A program made the translations under genes and the position numbers. 64,000 nucleotides of DNA from Apostichopus japonicus (lineage: Eukaryota; Echinodermata; Holothuroidea; Aspidochirotida; Stichopodidae). Below are positions 47,701 through 62,035 of this stretch, piece after piece. The stretch lies in assembly GCF_037975245.1 (NCBI RefSeq), contig NC_092569.1:16290001-16354000 (forward strand), given 5' to 3'. Each line of letters starts with the position of its first letter. The first letter of the stretch is position 1. The notes beneath the pieces are model-generated. The model made no database searches and was not told where the DNA came from. It was given only the letters and a program-made list of their open reading frames with translations.

Positions 47701-50700
47701 CTACCAAACTCGATGTGTCGTTTACCTAACCCTCGATTAATGTGAAAATTACTGTTTGCAGAGAAAAATTTTGTCAAAGTTTTAAACGTAAATCTTCCAT
47801 ATACATTTTTCTGCTCGAAAATATAACCATGGAAGTACACATTGTAAAATCGTAAAAAGAAACAACAAATAAACAGAATAATAATTAATGAACTAAAAGA
47901 ATAACAAGCAAGTTTTGATCAGTTTTGGTAACTATGTCGATTTAATTTAGAACGATAAATTTTTCCTCCTTTCACCGCGACAAACCTTAAAAAAAAAACA
48001 TTATTTTGTGTACTTTTCAGTCAGTGATAAAAGTGTGTTGCTTTTCGATTTTTCGATATTTTTTAATTTAACCAAACTACAAAATCCCGAGTACGCCATT
48101 TAGTGAAGAAGAAATCATGTCTAACGGTAGTAGGTCTTAGTTTATATATAATTACCAAATCAAGAAACATAAGTATAAATGTAAAAGACCACAAAAGCAG
48201 AAGTCAAAATTATTGTTAATTAAGATCATTAATATGACTGATTAATTCCGTTTCTGTAATACTGTTTTTGATGAGAGAATTTTTTTCTTCAGTGACATGA
48301 ATACTATATATGTATTTATTCCCCGATGGGTAAATCTATCATAATAGTTTCTTAAAGGCATGAAGCCCAAATTAAAAATGAAAATTAAGTTATATTCAAT
48401 CCGAAATTATAAATGAAGTAAACTAATTTTAAAAATCCCGATAAATTCTAGTAGCTATATTTGTTTAAGATTAATCGACAAATGTTGGTCTCCTTTAGAC
48501 CACCGCGAAAAACATTAAAAGGCTCTCAGTTTTTACATAAATTGATTCCAGCTAGCTTTTAAAGCGGTTAAGTTTTTGTTTTACAGTATTTTTTGTAACC
48601 AAATTAAATAATCCACAGTATATCTTTATTTGAGGAAAGCTTAAATAAATATTAATATACCGATGGTGTTATAAGGTAGTAGGTATTGTGCATATTTAAT
48701 TACTACATCACGAAACGGAAGTATAACATCATATTAAACAAATGTATGTAAAAAAAACAGAAATCACAATAATTGTCTATCAAAATCAATGATATTAATG
48801 ACTCATTAAGTTAAATGAATCATATATATCGATGGGAACCTCTTAAGTGAAAAAAACAAATAACATGCATACTTGTAATGTCCTTTTTTAGAACGTGAAT
48901 TTTTTTTTGTGTGTATAAGATTCATGTAAAAGTTTCTTTGAAATAGTTAATAAAAAATCAAGAGAATGATACATATTTCTTACCTCCAGTGCTTCTTTTG
49001 TTCCTCCCAGAATTTTCCCGTTCAACATTCTAACATGGAGATATGAAAATTGAATATAACTTCAACAAAATCACTAAAAGGACATTCCGATAGGCATGAG
49101 GGACTCGATTGTAAAGGGTACTTACCGCCGAAATCAATTTAGTTCCAAGGCTATTTTAATTTGCTGCAAATCTTTAGTTAAGGTCCAACGAAGTGAAATC
49201 AGGTATCATGAACTATGTCACCATTAGGTCATTTTAATCATTTCACTGATAGAGAGGCATTTACTTTGACCTCACTCCTGTGACAATGTTTCTGTATTAT
49301 TCATATTAAGATCTTTCTGTTTTACTCAGATATTAGCTCTTTTGTAGGAAACATAACAACACAGTATAGGTATTCAGTTTATAACATTTATGAAATTTTC
49401 GTTAAGCCGTGACATATTTTAATAAAAACAAGATATGTTTCTTTTTAATACTGTGTTGTCGTTGTGTTTACTTTTTGGCAACCATGATTGTTCGTAAAAT
49501 AAGTTTTGACATTATTTAGATGATAGAATATATGAATAAACAAATTACACACTCAACGCCATTCGTACCCTGTTTCCCGCTTGTATTCTGTATAACCTAG
49601 ATAAAACAATAATATGTGGCGCTTAAATTTTCGCGACAGGAATTGAGAAAGTAATATGACTCGTTCTAGACGATCACAATTTTCATAAATACATCTCATA
49701 TTAATGTTCATGTTTGTGTATTAAAGGGAAATACGACTAAAGCAGTGCTTACTTGAATTAATTATCGTTTAGTAAGATATTTAGGATAGATGAAAATATT
49801 ACGAAATGACTTTCATGTACGTACAAATTAATTATCCTAGTTAAATTAGTCGTTATCGCAATTCTCAATTCTTCAATATTCGGTTTGCTAAGTAAGTTGC
49901 GCCATTCTGCTCCTATGGCACGTATGATTTTTCTGTCAATAATAATATATAATACTTATTAAAACTCCCTCATAAAATTATACCACCGATACAATTGATT
50001 ACAATTAAAGCTTTATGGAATGCATCATATTAATCAATGTTGTGTTTGAGAAATTGATAAACTTCAACGCACTGATCTAGACAACATTTTATCATCAAGT
50101 GCGATATTCGCTTTCTATATTGTTCAAAAATTGTAATGGATTCTTGACCGCCTTCTCCAATTTTTTCAATGTTTCCAAAGATAGGCCTTTATTACTTCAT
50201 ACGATGCAACAACGTTATTGAGCCTACTAAAACCAAATATTCTAGTTAAATCAGTCTCAGTCATAACCAAATTGCTCAGTGTTCCTTTGTAGTAATACGG
50301 CGCTCTTTTAAAGTTTATATTCAAGACTACATCAGATTAAAGCAATGAGGGATTCTTGTTATTTGTTTAAACTGTTATTAAAATATTTTGATATTCCATC
50401 GCTATGTCGTCGATGTCATGCCAAAGAAAACATGCGCTAAAAACACGCGAGAGTACAGTTTATTCCTAATTTTTATGTTAAAAATGAGTGTCTCGGTAAA
50501 ATAAATACCTTTCAGTAGTGTGTGTCCCGATAAGATATTTAAAATTTTTAAAATTTTGTTGTTTGGTTTATTTACAGAGTTAAACAAGCCAAAGCAACTT
50601 TATTCTCTCCTTGGTATGTTGGTCTGTGTTAATGGTAAGTTTATTAAATGAAATATATGACGAAATTATTATAAAAATATTGTTCAATATATATGTACTG

Positions 50701-52729
50701 GTACTTAGTAGAATCATATCGAATATAATCGATTCAGTATTTACAACAATTGTTTGTGATTTATGAGAATGATTTATGATTTTAAGGCATCATTCCACAA
50801 TATATAATGTAAATATAAAGACGTTTTAAGTTTGATTGGTTGCTCTGAGTTTCTGTACAGTACCCTACGTCTCATAATTCACCTACGTTTAGATTAAATG
50901 TCAAATATGAATGTTCATACTTTGTTTGTGCTATAATATTGAAAGACTAGATTCTGCAGCAAAGTGTCAAGAGCGTTAACATTTGTTAAAATTAATAACT
51001 TATTGCTTTCTTAAGTAATTCACAGTAAGTTGTAGACATATATTTTAGCATCAGGTTTTTATCTACTAATCGATTCCTTAATCAGGTTAGTTGTTATTTT
51101 GAAAGGTATAATTGAAAACACATTTGTCAAATTTATATATTTCTTGGCGCAAAAAAATGAGAATGCCCATCTAAGAATATCAGCAATTGAAGTTTGAGAA
51201 CTGATTACTGGTAAAAGTAGCATCTATCATAACATGTACGTAATATTCGCCACCAAATTTTGTCCAACAAAATATACAATACATGTCCAATGAATTGGGG
51301 AGAAATATTTATCTGAGAGAGATTTTAAAGGCCATTATTATTAAACACGATACAACGGTGACAAAAAACATAGACTGATATTTTACTTTAGCAAGACATG
51401 TTTTAAACTTGATGAAATTAAGTTGAGATATTTTCTTATCAATTTTTTAAACTGCTATAAAAAAGAAATTCTGTCACGATTTCCTTGATGAAATTTCAAG
51501 GAAGGAATGCGCTCCAAACACAGGAAGAACAAACTACAATGTCGATTGATATAAACAATGAGTCTCGCGGTAGAATAAATACATTTATATAACAGTGGGT
51601 ATCCTGAGTAGATATTCACAATTGCCAAAATCGTTGCATTGTTTATTTAAACAATTCAACAAGTTAAAACAACTTTAACCGTTTTTGCCTACTTATGATC
51701 TGCTTTAGTCTTAAATGTAATTAACGGAATATAAATGTGACGTTTGAAATTATTGCTTTATATTTTCTTAACATATAGATGATACGCTTGAATCTTTCTT
51801 GCAACTTCAACTTTTTATGATTTATGAGTATTTTTATTTCAGACATTATTCAACCATTTAATCTAACTTAGCTAATCCATTAATAAGAAAGTGTTAAGTT
51901 TTATAAATTGCTTCAAATAGTTACTATTATTGTTTCAATGCATTTATTTATTGGTATCGCACTGTACTATGTACCTAGCAAGCCACCTTCACCCATTTAT
52001 TTTTAAAAATATAAATTTGAATTACCAAAAATGGATAATGGAACTATGTTTTTACTATAGTATTGATTTACTAGCTTAGAAGCAAGTTAAAGTTGGCTTA
52101 AGGAAAAAATTCAATTAATCTTTGTTCAGGAATCCAAAGGTTATATCCTTACATATGATAATTATTTTCACGTTTGTGTTCGATAATTGTTATAGTTTGT
52201 CTGCTATGTTGTACGATAATTAAATACCCGTTTGAAATGTGATCGTTTCCACGATGTATCGACATGTCAATGTCAGTTTTAAATTGCTTATTGTTTTCGT
52301 TTAAAAAAAATGAGTTATTATCGTTGTTATAAGAAAATAACTGATATTTAGACCACTTTTCAAACCTATCCATGTTTATGATATGGTGTAATTAAACTTA
52401 TTATATTTTATTGTGCACATGAGGTAGTTAACAATGAGAATTCTATATTTTATCGTAAATAAGGAGATTAAGTACAATAATATCAATATTTTAAGAACAG
52501 ACAAATACACCAATAGAACACCTACAATAATCTCAAACAGCATGGTTAAGAGAAATTGAAAATCATATTTAGTTTAAAAATTATTGAGAATTGAGATAGA
52601 AATTCATTTATAACAAGTAAATATTCAACTTGAATTTGTTGAAAGATAAAAGAAACTTACGGTTTCTGCCTGGAAAGCTGGAAGTTGAGAGAAGAGTCCC
52701 AAAACACAAAATGTTAGGATGAACTGCAT
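44751..52729 (-). CDS. Fibrinogen-related secreted protein, gene D (five exons, 272 aa)
   Basis: The coding exons on the minus strand are 52661-52729, 48984-49029, 47497-47669, 46364-46634 and 44751-45010 (819 nt). All are GT-AG; the exon 4 donor is GTGGGT instead of the GTACG seen in the other copies. The signal peptide, RNKR/S linker and full fibrinogen domain are present. Exon 5 is the most diverged: SRNMSFTSFDSDND replaces HRNQTFTTFNRDND, yet the glycosylation sequon (NMS) and DND are kept. The pocket loop is YKSYYYYYCYAN, with five consecutive Tyr and a single Cys. Exon 3 starts with Glu instead of Asp, and exon 4 with VLQRR instead of VFQRR. Intron 3 carries a hAT-type MITE. The 3' flank differs from the other copies, so the duplication border lies near the stop codon. 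Confidence 0.87.
47142..47429. mobile_element. 288-bp hAT-type MITE in gene D intron 3
   Basis: The ends are perfect 14-bp inverted repeats, CAGGCGCGTAGCCA and its complement. An 8-bp target duplication, ATCAACAT (47134-47141 and 47430-47437), flanks them. Gene C has one ATCAACAT at the matching place (33136-33143) and no insert. The 8-bp duplication and CAG...CTG ends fit the hAT superfamily. There is no transposase; the short frames inside are not genes. Confidence 0.88.
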
Positions 52730-52849
52730 CATGACTATTTGTCTTGGTCTTAACGATCGCAAATCTCAAGAAGAAATGAAGTAAGCTTTCTGGCAGCGAA
52801 CCAGTTCAACCACTTTATGAGCTGACCCTGCTTACTATGACGTGGTTGT

Positions 52850-52861
52850 TGACACGTGTCA
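52850..52861. promoter_or_regulatory. TGACACGTGTCA palindrome upstream of gene D
   Basis: This is an identical palindrome starting 121 bp from the gene D start codon. Confidence 0.45.
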
Positions 52862-55800
52862 CCGAAGTGCTTATGAACCATTTAACTTTATGCTATTTGT
52901 TATAACCTGGATGATCAGGTAAATAAAAACGCAAACTAACAGTTTCTCTATTGTCCCTTAAAGAGTAAAATTATGATAATTACTATTAGTCCATTTTGAT
53001 AGCTTCAATTGTAAAGACGTAATTGTGACTTTAATGTTCACATTAGTTATATTACATTCATATTACATCTTAAACCAATTCAGAATATCTCTTTCGATAA
53101 CACAAATTATATCGCATATATATTACACTCGGCTTATTAACCTTTCACCTATACGTACCTCCGCTAGTTCGAATCCTAACGTACAACTTTCAATTAACTG
53201 AATTTTTTTCCCGCAGCTAACCATCGACATTTAAATGTTGTTAAGGAAACTGCTGTGAAGCCCCTTAAGCAGTGCCAAAAACTCTAATATATATCTACAA
53301 TCGAGGGGATACAATTTAACAGTATCAAACCTCCATATCCAGGGAAAGACGAGTTTTTTTAATTATATAAAATCGCACCAACGATCTCTGCAAGGTACCA
53401 TGTTTTTGTGAAATTACCCAGGATGCAAAGTTTGCATGACGTGACACATGCACATAGGCAGATTTGGACATGCCGCTATGCAAAAATATCTCCTAGTACC
53501 GCTACACACAAAACACCGCTTGCGTACGGTATACGCTGAAACTACTCAACTATAACTGATTTTCAAATGATTACAACTGTTGAATTGGAGTCTATTATCC
53601 AGAAATCTAAAGAATAATAACTTCATCCATCTTGCGTTCGATTTTGAGTAATGTATACAGACGAGATGTAGCCTAGGCCTAAATAGTGTATCGTCCAATG
53701 TCCACAATCGTAGTTCAGGTAACAAGTATAGTTACTATATAACTTAGTCATATAGTAACACTACTCGACACTGTGACTGCGATCACCACTTCGTCGATGA
53801 AAAGTATCGTTCATTCGAGCAATTTCAACATGACTGAAGCCAACATTATCCCAGATGACTATTGCGTAGAACTGACTCCATCACCCCGACATAAGGTGCG
53901 ACACAAATATAGTGATTTCAGAAAAAAAAAAAAAGTGATAGAGCCGTAAGTTTAATATTTGGTAGCAAACAATGACAATCACTGTGCGTCTGTGTTGACA
54001 GTCATCTTGCTAAATACCAATTTACGCAAATTTATTTAAAGTTGTTTAACATATTTTTTTAAATATTCTAAAGTCTTACAAGTTGTGTAAAAATGAACTA
54101 TGTAAATATGTTTTAAGTTGGCAACGGATTTTCAAGAACTCTCTCAGATGCATGTATGACGTCGTAAACAGCTGATTGTCTGCCTCCCTCTCCTCCAATA
54201 TGGAGGATAAGGGCGGATAAGGGGATAAGGGTGGATAAGGGCCATAAGGGCGAATAAGGGAGGGAAATTTTATGTTTTATTTTTCAATTAATGAAGTCGT
54301 AAAGGAACAACATGATAAAGGTCATTATTGTTGGGGAAAATATATCTATACTAAAAGTATGCGAAGAGTCAATCAGGCAGTAATGCTCCCCATTAAGGTT
54401 AGTTTATACAAGGGTAAGGATTTATGTTTTTAGAGTGTCTTTGTGAAGTTACCCTTACTACCAACAAGTTTTGAAAGACAATGAGAGGGAGTTCCTTAAA
54501 AAAATGGAATTTATGACGTAGGACGACATCAATCCTAGCAAAAATTGTACAGTATGTGTACAGTAAGCCTCTGAATATCGATGAGAATGTGGCAGCAGTG
54601 ATCAAATGGTTTCATAGATTTATTTCAGTTGGTCTTACTAAACAGTTGCCTTGAAGTTAATGCCGACACTGACTTCCTTTTCATCTTGTTATTTGTGTCA
54701 TCGTGATATCGACTTGTGTCGGCTATTGTCCTATATGACGGTTGAAAATGATGGATTTTTTCATCAATTGTTGCCTGTTTCAAAGACATACAAACACGTG
54801 GTCTGAGCATTCAGTGGTTCAAGAAGACGTGTGTAGTGCTGCGTAGAAAGAGAAGCAATGTGATAGCCAGAGCAGATTACCTCAACAGGAAAGATAAAGG
54901 AAATCATCCCCTGTAAAATGATATGCTAGCCGTCAATATTTATACAGATAAACAGATCAAGCCGAGTTAAAGGTTTTAAGTTAATAATCGGTCGTCCTCT
55001 GTTTGAGAAAAAACAGTTTAGTGTCTTTCAAGTTACCTTTACAGTTTATCAGTGCTGAAATATTACAATAAAATTTAGCAGGATGTGATTTGGTTGGCTA
55101 TGAATGTATTCAGTAAATTCTAAAAATCGATGACAATATTTCAGCCGCAAAGGAATATTTCTTCTTTTCTCTTTATTCAGACAGGTTTCAGTAAATTATA
55201 ACAATAAATATATATTTGATATTCTTCATCCTCTGTTTGTGTACACTGTGTGTCTAAACATCCATACATAAACCGTACTATATGAACCAAGGAAAAGCAT
55301 AGAGCTGAAAAATTGTGCTTAAAGTTGCTAGTTTTTCGTGGATAAAAGAATTTTTCAAAACCTGCCATTGCACCCCCTCCTTAACCGAAAAACTTATTAT
55401 AAACTGTCTTTTTCAGATTATCTGAAAAAGCAAAATCGTCATAATCATAAATGTATTAATTGTGAGCATTCTTGTGATTACATGTACCGCTGACTAGCTT
55501 GGTAATCAAATCAGCAGATAATTATTTGGCTAGTTATGTAGGCGTATACCATATCGATATGAAACTTCTGTTTTTGACATCATACTTCAAGATAGCTGGT
55601 TGAGGCCGCTGTATAACTCAAACATAACAACAACAACAACAACTTTATAATAATGGCTTTGATAAGACATGGATGTATACAATCAAACAAAATGTGCGTG
55701 AACCTTACGTCATATAAATTTTACAATAGGATATTGATGTTTGCATGTGATCTATAAAGAGAACTCGGATAACACCTCCATTGACGGCAAATCCCCGGTA

Positions 55801-56441
55801 AAGGCATTAAGGTCCCAGCTACATTCGATGTCGACAGTATTCATATTCTATTTGATTTCTTGGTGGGGGAGGAGGGTAGGAAGGGGAAAGGAGGGGACAG
55901 GGCTAATAGACGAATGTATATTGTACTCAATGATCACATTCGCACGATCTCTTCGAATCGGCCAAATTGTACGAAGAAAGCTCATTGACAATCTTATGTG
56001 GTTATTTACTACTCAATGGTACGAAAAACGTTTGCCTAGTTAATGTTCGTTTACTTTATGTTTCTGAAATACATAACGGTCTGAAATAACATATTCGAGT
56101 TGTGACAATGTTGATATTAAATCGCAGTATCTGGCTAAGCGTGTTCGCTTTCAAATACAGATGAAAAGTGGGAAAGTTGGAATACATTCATAATGAAGTT
56201 TTTCGACGTGTTCAATAGCACTATAGAAAAGTTTCTAGATCTGCAGACAGTCAATGCAACTTGTCAAGTTTCGAGGAACTAGATAGGATCGATATGATAG
56301 CGCCCTCTATTAATTATGGGAATGGCTGAAGAGCCCCATTGAATTCTTAAGTGCTTATTGCAGTCGATACTTTGTAGCTCTGAATAATTAAGGGCGCTCT
56401 TCACGAGAGTGATATTTTTAAGACGATACGAATTGCCTTTG

Positions 56442-56834
<393 letters not shown>

Positions 56835-56964
56835 TCATTCGATATTTTATCGTTGCAAAGGTAATTTTAAAACGAAAGAGAACTCACTATTCATTTAAGT
56901 CTCTGAAAATGAACATTCACAACAGCGCTTGAAACATGGTTTGAAATTAATATTAAAGGTCAAA

Positions 56965-57285
56965 CACAAGTTAAAGGGTGTGAAGACTCGTGCAACACCG
57001 CCATCGATCCCAGAAAATACACACACAGCTTGCTAAAGTCGGTAATTAGGCACAAGTGTACAGTCAGTACATACAGTTGCAGTCACTACCCACAGCACAA
57101 TGTACAAACGATACAGCGATGGACATCTCAGGTCAAGCTAAAGATAGCAAGGCATCACCTCTCATCATTGTCTGCATTTTGTAGCGACAAGAGAAAAACT
57201 TCACTAAAAAAGTTAACTTTTTCACAGGGCGGCATGCGGTTTGTGGCGAAGCTTCAATGTCTTTAAGTAAGAAGAAAATAGATCA
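56965..57285. other. Insertion of about 320 bp of unknown type
   Basis: It is absent from the paralogous site near 40810-40850. It is less AT-rich than its surroundings. No inverted ends, tail or target duplication were clear. It includes a short frame (57030-57266) with no recognisable motif. Confidence 0.35.
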
Positions 57286-58000
57286 ATTGGAATTGGAAGA
57301 AACTGCACGGATTGCGTAATGAATGGATACAACCCTTTGGTAAGATTTAGTAATTTTTAACATGTATTCCCCTCTCCGCCTTACTATTGTTATTGTAATT
57401 GACTGTAGGAAAGTAAGTTAGGACTATGTTCCTCCACCACCCCTTCCCCCTTACTTTGCTACCTACAGATGCACTCAAAACTGATGCTGTGTCGTTCTGA
57501 TTCATCCATTGAATTTGCAATCAAGAGTTACAGATAATGAAATGATAGAACTTCTAGTCACATGTACCTTTGTAAACCTTCTATTGGATAAACACGTAAT
57601 TGCCGCCCCTCTCAATATACAAGATGTAGTAAATTGCCATCTGGGAACCCTACGCTAAATAATAAATTAATAAATTCCCCGACTGACTTGGATAGTGACT
57701 TGACTTATTTTGTGAGTTACAGAAGTCAGTCTGGTGTCATTAAAGCCGTCTCCTATTTAGGGATTGCTTTTTTCAACAAGTAAAGAATAAACAATAACAA
57801 CGCCAAATATAACATTCTGATACACATTTTGACAATAAATTAAATAAATTCAAGTATTCCTAAACGCAAGTGTTTGCTAATAAATACTTCGTGTTAATTT
57901 GGATGAAACATTAGGTGTCCAACCGTTATAATAGTGACCAAATTCTCCTCCAACTGAAAGAGGTAAGTACCCCGAATGATCCATTCCCCGAGAAGCAAAT

Positions 58001-59799
58001 GGAAATGTTGATACTTTGTTTCCGAAACTAGTGAAGTGATCCAGAAAATGGCCTCAATAACCACAGCTTTTAATTTGCAAAGTTTGCGGAAAAGCGAGTA
58101 GGCATCACATCCTAGTAGACCTTTAGAAAATTAAATGTATCTAATGTACGCTAAGATAACTGATTAGACTAAAAACTGCGTAATCCACAAATAAATATGT
58201 AACGACATTTGTAAACTGGATCAAACGTACCGCATACGTCAACCAAACGCTATATGATACAATATGCAAACCGTTTGTTGATGCAAAACCAATTGCTGAA
58301 ACTTTCATGTCATACTTAACCAATTTAACAATACACATGTAATATGAATAATCAAACCTTGGCTGACAGTTATATTGAGAACACGTTATAGCACTTAAAA
58401 ATTGTCAAAACAAGATTGCTTTATTTGTAACATTTTCTGCACGCAAATAATAAAGTCTAAAATATTTTGTTAGATTCTTTCATTTTTATATCTCGAGAAA
58501 GTCGTTTAACTATCGGTTCAAAGGATCACTCTTTTTCAAACGAAACACCAAATTGTTATATAACACCACAACTTCACAGCGAATGTAACGGATTTCCAGA
58601 AGATCCAAATCCGAGTCTATAAATTGAATGGACTCGAGTAGTATAGGTTCGATGAGTCATTTCACAGCTATCTTCGTCTTTCTATTATAGACAAATGTAC
58701 AGCTGTTACCTCATGAGAACAAACGTGTCACCCTTCTATATCCAATAGACCACACATATACACGATAAGCATCAATACGGAAATGACTAAAGCGTCACTT
58801 GGTGTAAGGTAGTTCATACGGTCTTACAGTCATCTTTCCATAACTCGCCGTTATCTGTCATGGCGTCAGAGGCTAATCCAGCTAAAGAAATTCTGATCAA
58901 AGGTATGCAATATAAGACTAATCTATTCAAATCTGTACAAGAAGATATAATTGATGGTGCGGGAATGTTTAATTAGAGTTAATACCATATAGCCAATATC
59001 AAGCTAAATCATCTTCTTCCTTTTTTCTTTTTCTCTTTTCCTTGGCGGTGGAACTTATGTATTCGTTCAGTCTGTTGCATGATGCTTGTATTCAAACTGT
59101 TATGAAGGGCTTTACTCATTTGGTTTTTGTTATTCAGTGTCGGGTAAAGCGCATCAAGGCTAGAGCAGGCATGCAGGGCAAGTAAACCTCATTGATTCAG
59201 ATAATCACGAATGTCGTTTCCAAGTTATACCTTCATCATCTATTCATCAAAGTATGCAGGAATTTAATACTATATTGTTAATCAAAATAACAGCTATACT
59301 CCCATACGGAAAAGATAAAGACTGGTTTATCTGATCTATTGATGCACTGTATTGGCCTACACACGCAGGCCTGTCTGTGTACACTGTACATGGGCTTTTA
59401 GTTATAGCCTTTATAAGCAGACGTTAACTTAACCACTATACCTTCAATGGGACTGGGGTTGAGAGTGGACAGTTGTTTGTTACACAGGCTTTTTTTTTTG
59501 GTGACCTTTCTTAAATAGTAACTTTATTTGCACATTTCGGAATGGATTATCGTCTCCACAGTTTTGGAACTGCATTATCTTTATGTTAGTACCAATAATA
59601 TTTACGGACAATTGTTCCTCATCGCAGTTCCAGTAGAACAATATTATCTATCTTATCATTTGCAGATAATATAACCGGAAAATCTCGCGTTTATTCCACA
59701 TGGACAAGCTGGTGGGAAATTTATTCTGTTAAAGGTCAATGCGAACAATTCCAACCCTTGTAACAATATGGAGCGCAATATACTAAAACAAACAGGATA
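58001..59799. other. Unique sequence right of the array
   Basis: No homology to the array was seen. The only gene-like signal is a weak first-exon candidate at 58860-58902. Confidence 0.5.
58860..58902 (+). CDS. Weak candidate first exon (MASEANPAKEILIK)
   Basis: An ATG opens 14 codons reading MASEANPAKEILIK plus one base, followed by a GTATGC donor. TATAAA lies at 58618-58623, rather far upstream. No second exon was found on the plus strand, so this is a guess based on composition and donor only. Confidence 0.18.
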
Positions 59800-60035
59800 T
59801 CCAGAAATAAATACAACATTTTTGGAACGAAATTCAAAATTTTCGGAAATATTTCAGGATTTTCGGAACTAAATACAGGATTTCGGAACTAAATTCAGGA
59901 TTTTTGGAACTAAATAAAGGATTTTCGGAATTTAATGCAGGATTTTCGGAACTTAATTCATGATTTTCCGAACTAAATTCAGGATTTGGGGAATTAAATT
60001 CTGGATTTCCGGAACTAAATTCAAGATTTTAGAAC
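59800..60035. repeat. 21-bp minisatellite (TTTTCGGAACTAAATTCAGGA)
   Basis: About ten imperfect units of 20-21 bp contain GGAACTAAATTCAGGATTT. Single related units recur at about 60613-60645, outside the main tract. Confidence 0.85.
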
Positions 60036-60324
60036 TAAATGTCCAGATAGTGAAGCTCTCTGTCAATTTGTTAGTAAATTGTTTTTACAAGTTAGATTAG
60101 GCCTAGTCTGTTTTGTATATACTTTTTAAGAAGAGTCACCCAGTAAAGAACTTGGGCACGAAAACCAAACTACCGAACGACTGATCCGCTCTCAACCCCA
60201 TTCCCCGTGCATTGAGACTGTGACTGTTATCATCGCCGGGTGTGTATCACCATTCCCCTCTAAAGGGAACAGATACTACACATAATCTTAACCAAAAGGC
60301 CGAGAAGCGATCTGTTTCGAATAT

Positions 60325-60612
60325 TATACATATATTCAATGATACAACTAGTTTGTTAGTGATGTAAGCTACAGATATTCGTAATAAGTTAACCCGAAAC
60401 GTTTTCTAAGCCACATATATTCATCTAGGAAAAACACTATGTAAGTGATGTAATACACACACATATTCATAAATAGATTAGCTATGTCAGTTGTCTCAAC
60501 CACAGATATTCATAAATAGACTAAACGTGTTTCGTATGTATTTAAAGCCACAGATTATTGAAGGGATGTAACTTACAGATATTCATAGATTAATGTCTTT
60601 CGTATGTATTTG
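60325..60612. repeat. Dispersed precursor-like units of the 43-bp satellite
   Basis: Irregularly spaced copies of CCACAGATATTCATA and related words occur here, each next to diverged sequence. They resemble the shared half of the 43-bp satellite that starts 1.4 kb further right. Confidence 0.55.
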
Positions 60613-61220
60613 CAGGATTTTCGGAACAAAACTAAGGATTTTCTTGCATTCTCGGAAGCTGATTGGATTCCATCGGATTATATTTGTCAATCGTGGTGAT
60701 TGACTGATCTCTTCGCCGGTCCGTGGTAAGTATCTAGGGACAGTAAGGGAACCGGGGGTAAGGAAGGGAACAGATGAAGAAGAAAAACCGTGAGTACACT
60801 GTTTCCATACTAATTATTCTGGATCGTCTTACTAACACTGGAAAAAGTTTCACTCAAACAATTTCATTGACGTACATTGAGACCCTATTGAGACCCATTT
60901 AAACCATTTATTCAACACATACCAAACAAAGCGTATTAAATTACAAATCCCAACGTAATTATAAATAATTATTTTTAATTCCAAACTAACTACGCACAGT
61001 CAAGATAAGCCATGTATTCTATCGATACAAAAATGTGAACGTAAAACTCGAACTTATCTAAACAATTTTTAAGTATCTAATTACAAATGGGAAATTAAAC
61101 AAATTTAATCGATACAAAACGTGCTTAATTACTTAATTCCATTATCATTACAAATCTCCATTACTTATCTCGCGGATAAGTGGATCAACTTAAACCATCG
61201 ATTAAAAGAAATCTGACATT

Positions 61221-61878
61221 TCATTCTCCTACAATATTTTTAGCGCATGCTTCTACGTTCTCTTCACGTTCTTCAAATTTGAAGACCACGAGAGTATCCA
61301 TTCTTTCTTTTGCCTCGTAGCTCACTCGTATCTTTATCGCTGATGGCGAAAAGAACAAGTTTAAGATTTTGCTGTACACCACTTATCAATTTTGTTTTTA
61401 CAGCAAGCGCGCGTCTGTAAAGAATTTTTACAAAATTATGTAGCTGAAGGCGCTACTATGACATAACACTTGTATTTTAAGTTCAGTAATAATATTTTTT
61501 TGAAATATCTAATTCAGCGAAACAGTACATAATTTTGCTTTCATGAAAGTATGTCGCTTGAGTACAAGCGTTTCACCCCATTATCCACACCGTCCCTCGT
61601 TAGGAAATATCTCAAAGAAATGTTCTAGACATCAGCTCGTTTGGTTTACTTTTCCAACCACAAACATTACCTTGGCATTCCACTACACCTTATCTTCCCT
61701 TCCCGAAAAAAGGAAGACTTAGATATAACTTTTGCAATTGTACAAAATAATTGCGAACGGAAGACCACGAAAGAGATAAAACAGACAATGTATTTTTATA
61801 TGTAAAAACGCAATGCAATAAACGCAATGCAACGCAATTACCGAATGGCAATTCCATACCTGCCGATGTCGATTCCAT
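61221..61878 (-). CDS. Possible small two-exon gene, 45 aa, unknown function
   Basis: Exon 1 (61860-61878) reads MESTSA plus one base and a GTATGG donor. Exon 2 (61221-61339) follows the acceptor TTCGCCATCAG and reads ATAAAG... as IKIRVSYEAKERMDTL, then VVFKFEEREENVEACAKNIV, G, E and a stop. The phases match (1 to 1), so the joined frame is open for 45 codons. A TTTTATTTTCAG acceptor sits just before exon 1, so a 5' UTR intron or earlier coding exons are possible. Composition is Lys/Glu-rich and soluble, with no signal peptide. No family is recognised. Confidence 0.3.
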
Positions 61879-62035
61879 TCTGAAAATAAAACCGTGTCAA
61901 GTTCAATTTGCTATGTACATTTTTCGGTGATGTCAGTATACAGTAAGTTATCGAATTATCACAACATAGTTTTACGCTTGTCACAAGTTGTTTGTATTTA
62001 TTGTAAAAATGTAGGCTTTTGAATGCACTATTGTT

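Noticed and set aside
53167-53176. GTTCGAATCC resembling a tRNA T-loop
   Set aside because: No acceptor or anticodon stems could be formed around it, and the paralogous sites read GTTTGAATCC.
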